This document shows, in pieces, positions 63,725 through 64,000 of a stretch of DNA of 64,000 bases (position 1 is the stretch's first letter; each line of letters starts with the position of its first letter). Location of the stretch: contig VWZX01008611.1 of NCBI GenBank assembly GCA_013399015.1, positions 511,472 through 575,471 on the forward strand, in the 5' to 3' direction. Under the pieces are notes generated by a model that was given only the letters and a program-made list of their open reading frames with translations, was not told where the DNA came from and did no database searches. Position numbers and translations under genes: made by a program. This DNA is from Galbula dea (taxonomy: Eukaryota > Chordata > Aves > Piciformes > Galbulidae).

Positions 63725-64000
63725 CATCTAAGCCTTGGCCATATTGATCTTCATAACTTGTCTACTCTGGCCTCCAAGCGGGAGGCCTGGAGACACACCA
63801 TTTATAACGCTGCAGATGCTTTTGAGAAAGCACGCAGGATCACCCTTGAGGAGAAAAGACAGCGCAGAAAGAATCGTGCCTTGCAGAACACACCATCTAA
63901 GGAGTCTTTCTGCTGTTCCTTTTGCAACCGCTCATGCCTATCGCGTATTGGCCTTTTTAGCCACCAACGCGCGTGCAACAAACGTGGGTAGAGCCCTTCC
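63725..64000 (+). mobile_element. C-terminal ORF piece of a non-CR1 LINE (zinc-finger type), cut by window edge
   Basis: From about 63725 one frame stays open to TAG at 63989-63991. The pattern is HNLSTLASKREAWRHTIYNA, then a Lys/Arg-rich helix (LEEKRQRRKNR), then a C2H2-like finger: CxxC in SFCCSFC, SRIGLFSH, and a final Cys in RAC. An 'AWR...FE..RR..E.KRQRRK' segment followed by 'C..C....SRIGLFSH...C' is how several RTE-like and related metazoan LINE polyproteins end. It is not CR1. The 21 bases at the right edge recur at 50116. The reverse transcriptase is missing (5' truncation) and the 3' tail lies outside. The horizontally acquired avian RTE family (AviRTE) is one candidate; I cannot confirm the clade. 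Confidence 0.7.

Noticed and set aside
1..64000. CRISPR arrays, bacterial operons, prophage or plasmid functions, tRNA or rRNA genes
   Set aside because: Nothing of this kind is visible. Spliced genes, CpG islands and CR1 LINEs show this is vertebrate nuclear DNA.

Overview
This is a piece of a vertebrate nuclear genome, most likely a bird. There are no operons. Coding sequence sits in short exons with GT/AG splice sites, and the dominant repeats are truncated CR1-type LINEs, some in each orientation, with the typical 3' terminal repeat resembling (ATTCTATG)n. CR1 also abounds in crocodilians and turtles, so 'bird' is an inference; I cannot name the species.

Three conserved genes can be anchored. 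(1) RSU1 (+ strand): only the terminal coding exon is here (24348-24450), followed by a 3' UTR with an AATAAA at 24807. The 24.3 kb before it looks like the last RSU1 intron; I found no other RSU1 exon in it. (2) C1QL3 (+ strand): complete in two coding exons (45826-46413 and 50884-51063), 255 codons. Its promoter lies in a CpG-rich island of about 2.7 kb, with TATA-like boxes at 45231 and 45512. (3) PTER (- strand): complete coding region in four exons (61232-61663, 59183-59448, 55620-55760, 54351-54561) that splice in frame to 349 residues with every expected metal ligand. C1QL3 and PTER are convergent, with about 2.2 kb between their likely poly(A) sites. The order RSU1-C1QL3-PTER and the relative orientations match human 10p13 as I recall it.

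Layout: 1-24347 RSU1 intron with a young CR1 (14818-15530) and older CR1 scraps; 24348-24830 RSU1 last exon and 3' UTR; 24840-45230 a gene desert of about 20 kb with CR1 relics, an assembly gap (44294-44400) beside a GGAAA microsatellite, and several AT-rich, repeat-poor stretches that look like regulatory candidates; 45231-51565 C1QL3; 51570-53720 intergenic; 53721-61672 PTER coding exons; 61673-64000 probable PTER 5' intron, ending in a second LINE family.

The three proteins do not form one pathway. RSU1 is a cytosolic adhesion-complex protein, C1QL3 a secreted synaptic organiser, and PTER a metal-dependent amidohydrolase of N-acetyltaurine. I saw no convincing novel system. The most unusual items are: a second, non-CR1 LINE family (a C-terminal zinc-finger ORF at the right edge and a 60-bp 3' tail in the C1QL3 intron); an open, ATG-less N-terminal extension in frame with C1QL3; a six-tract G-quadruplex motif 20 nt after the C1QL3 splice donor; and a near-perfect 40-bp palindrome in the desert.
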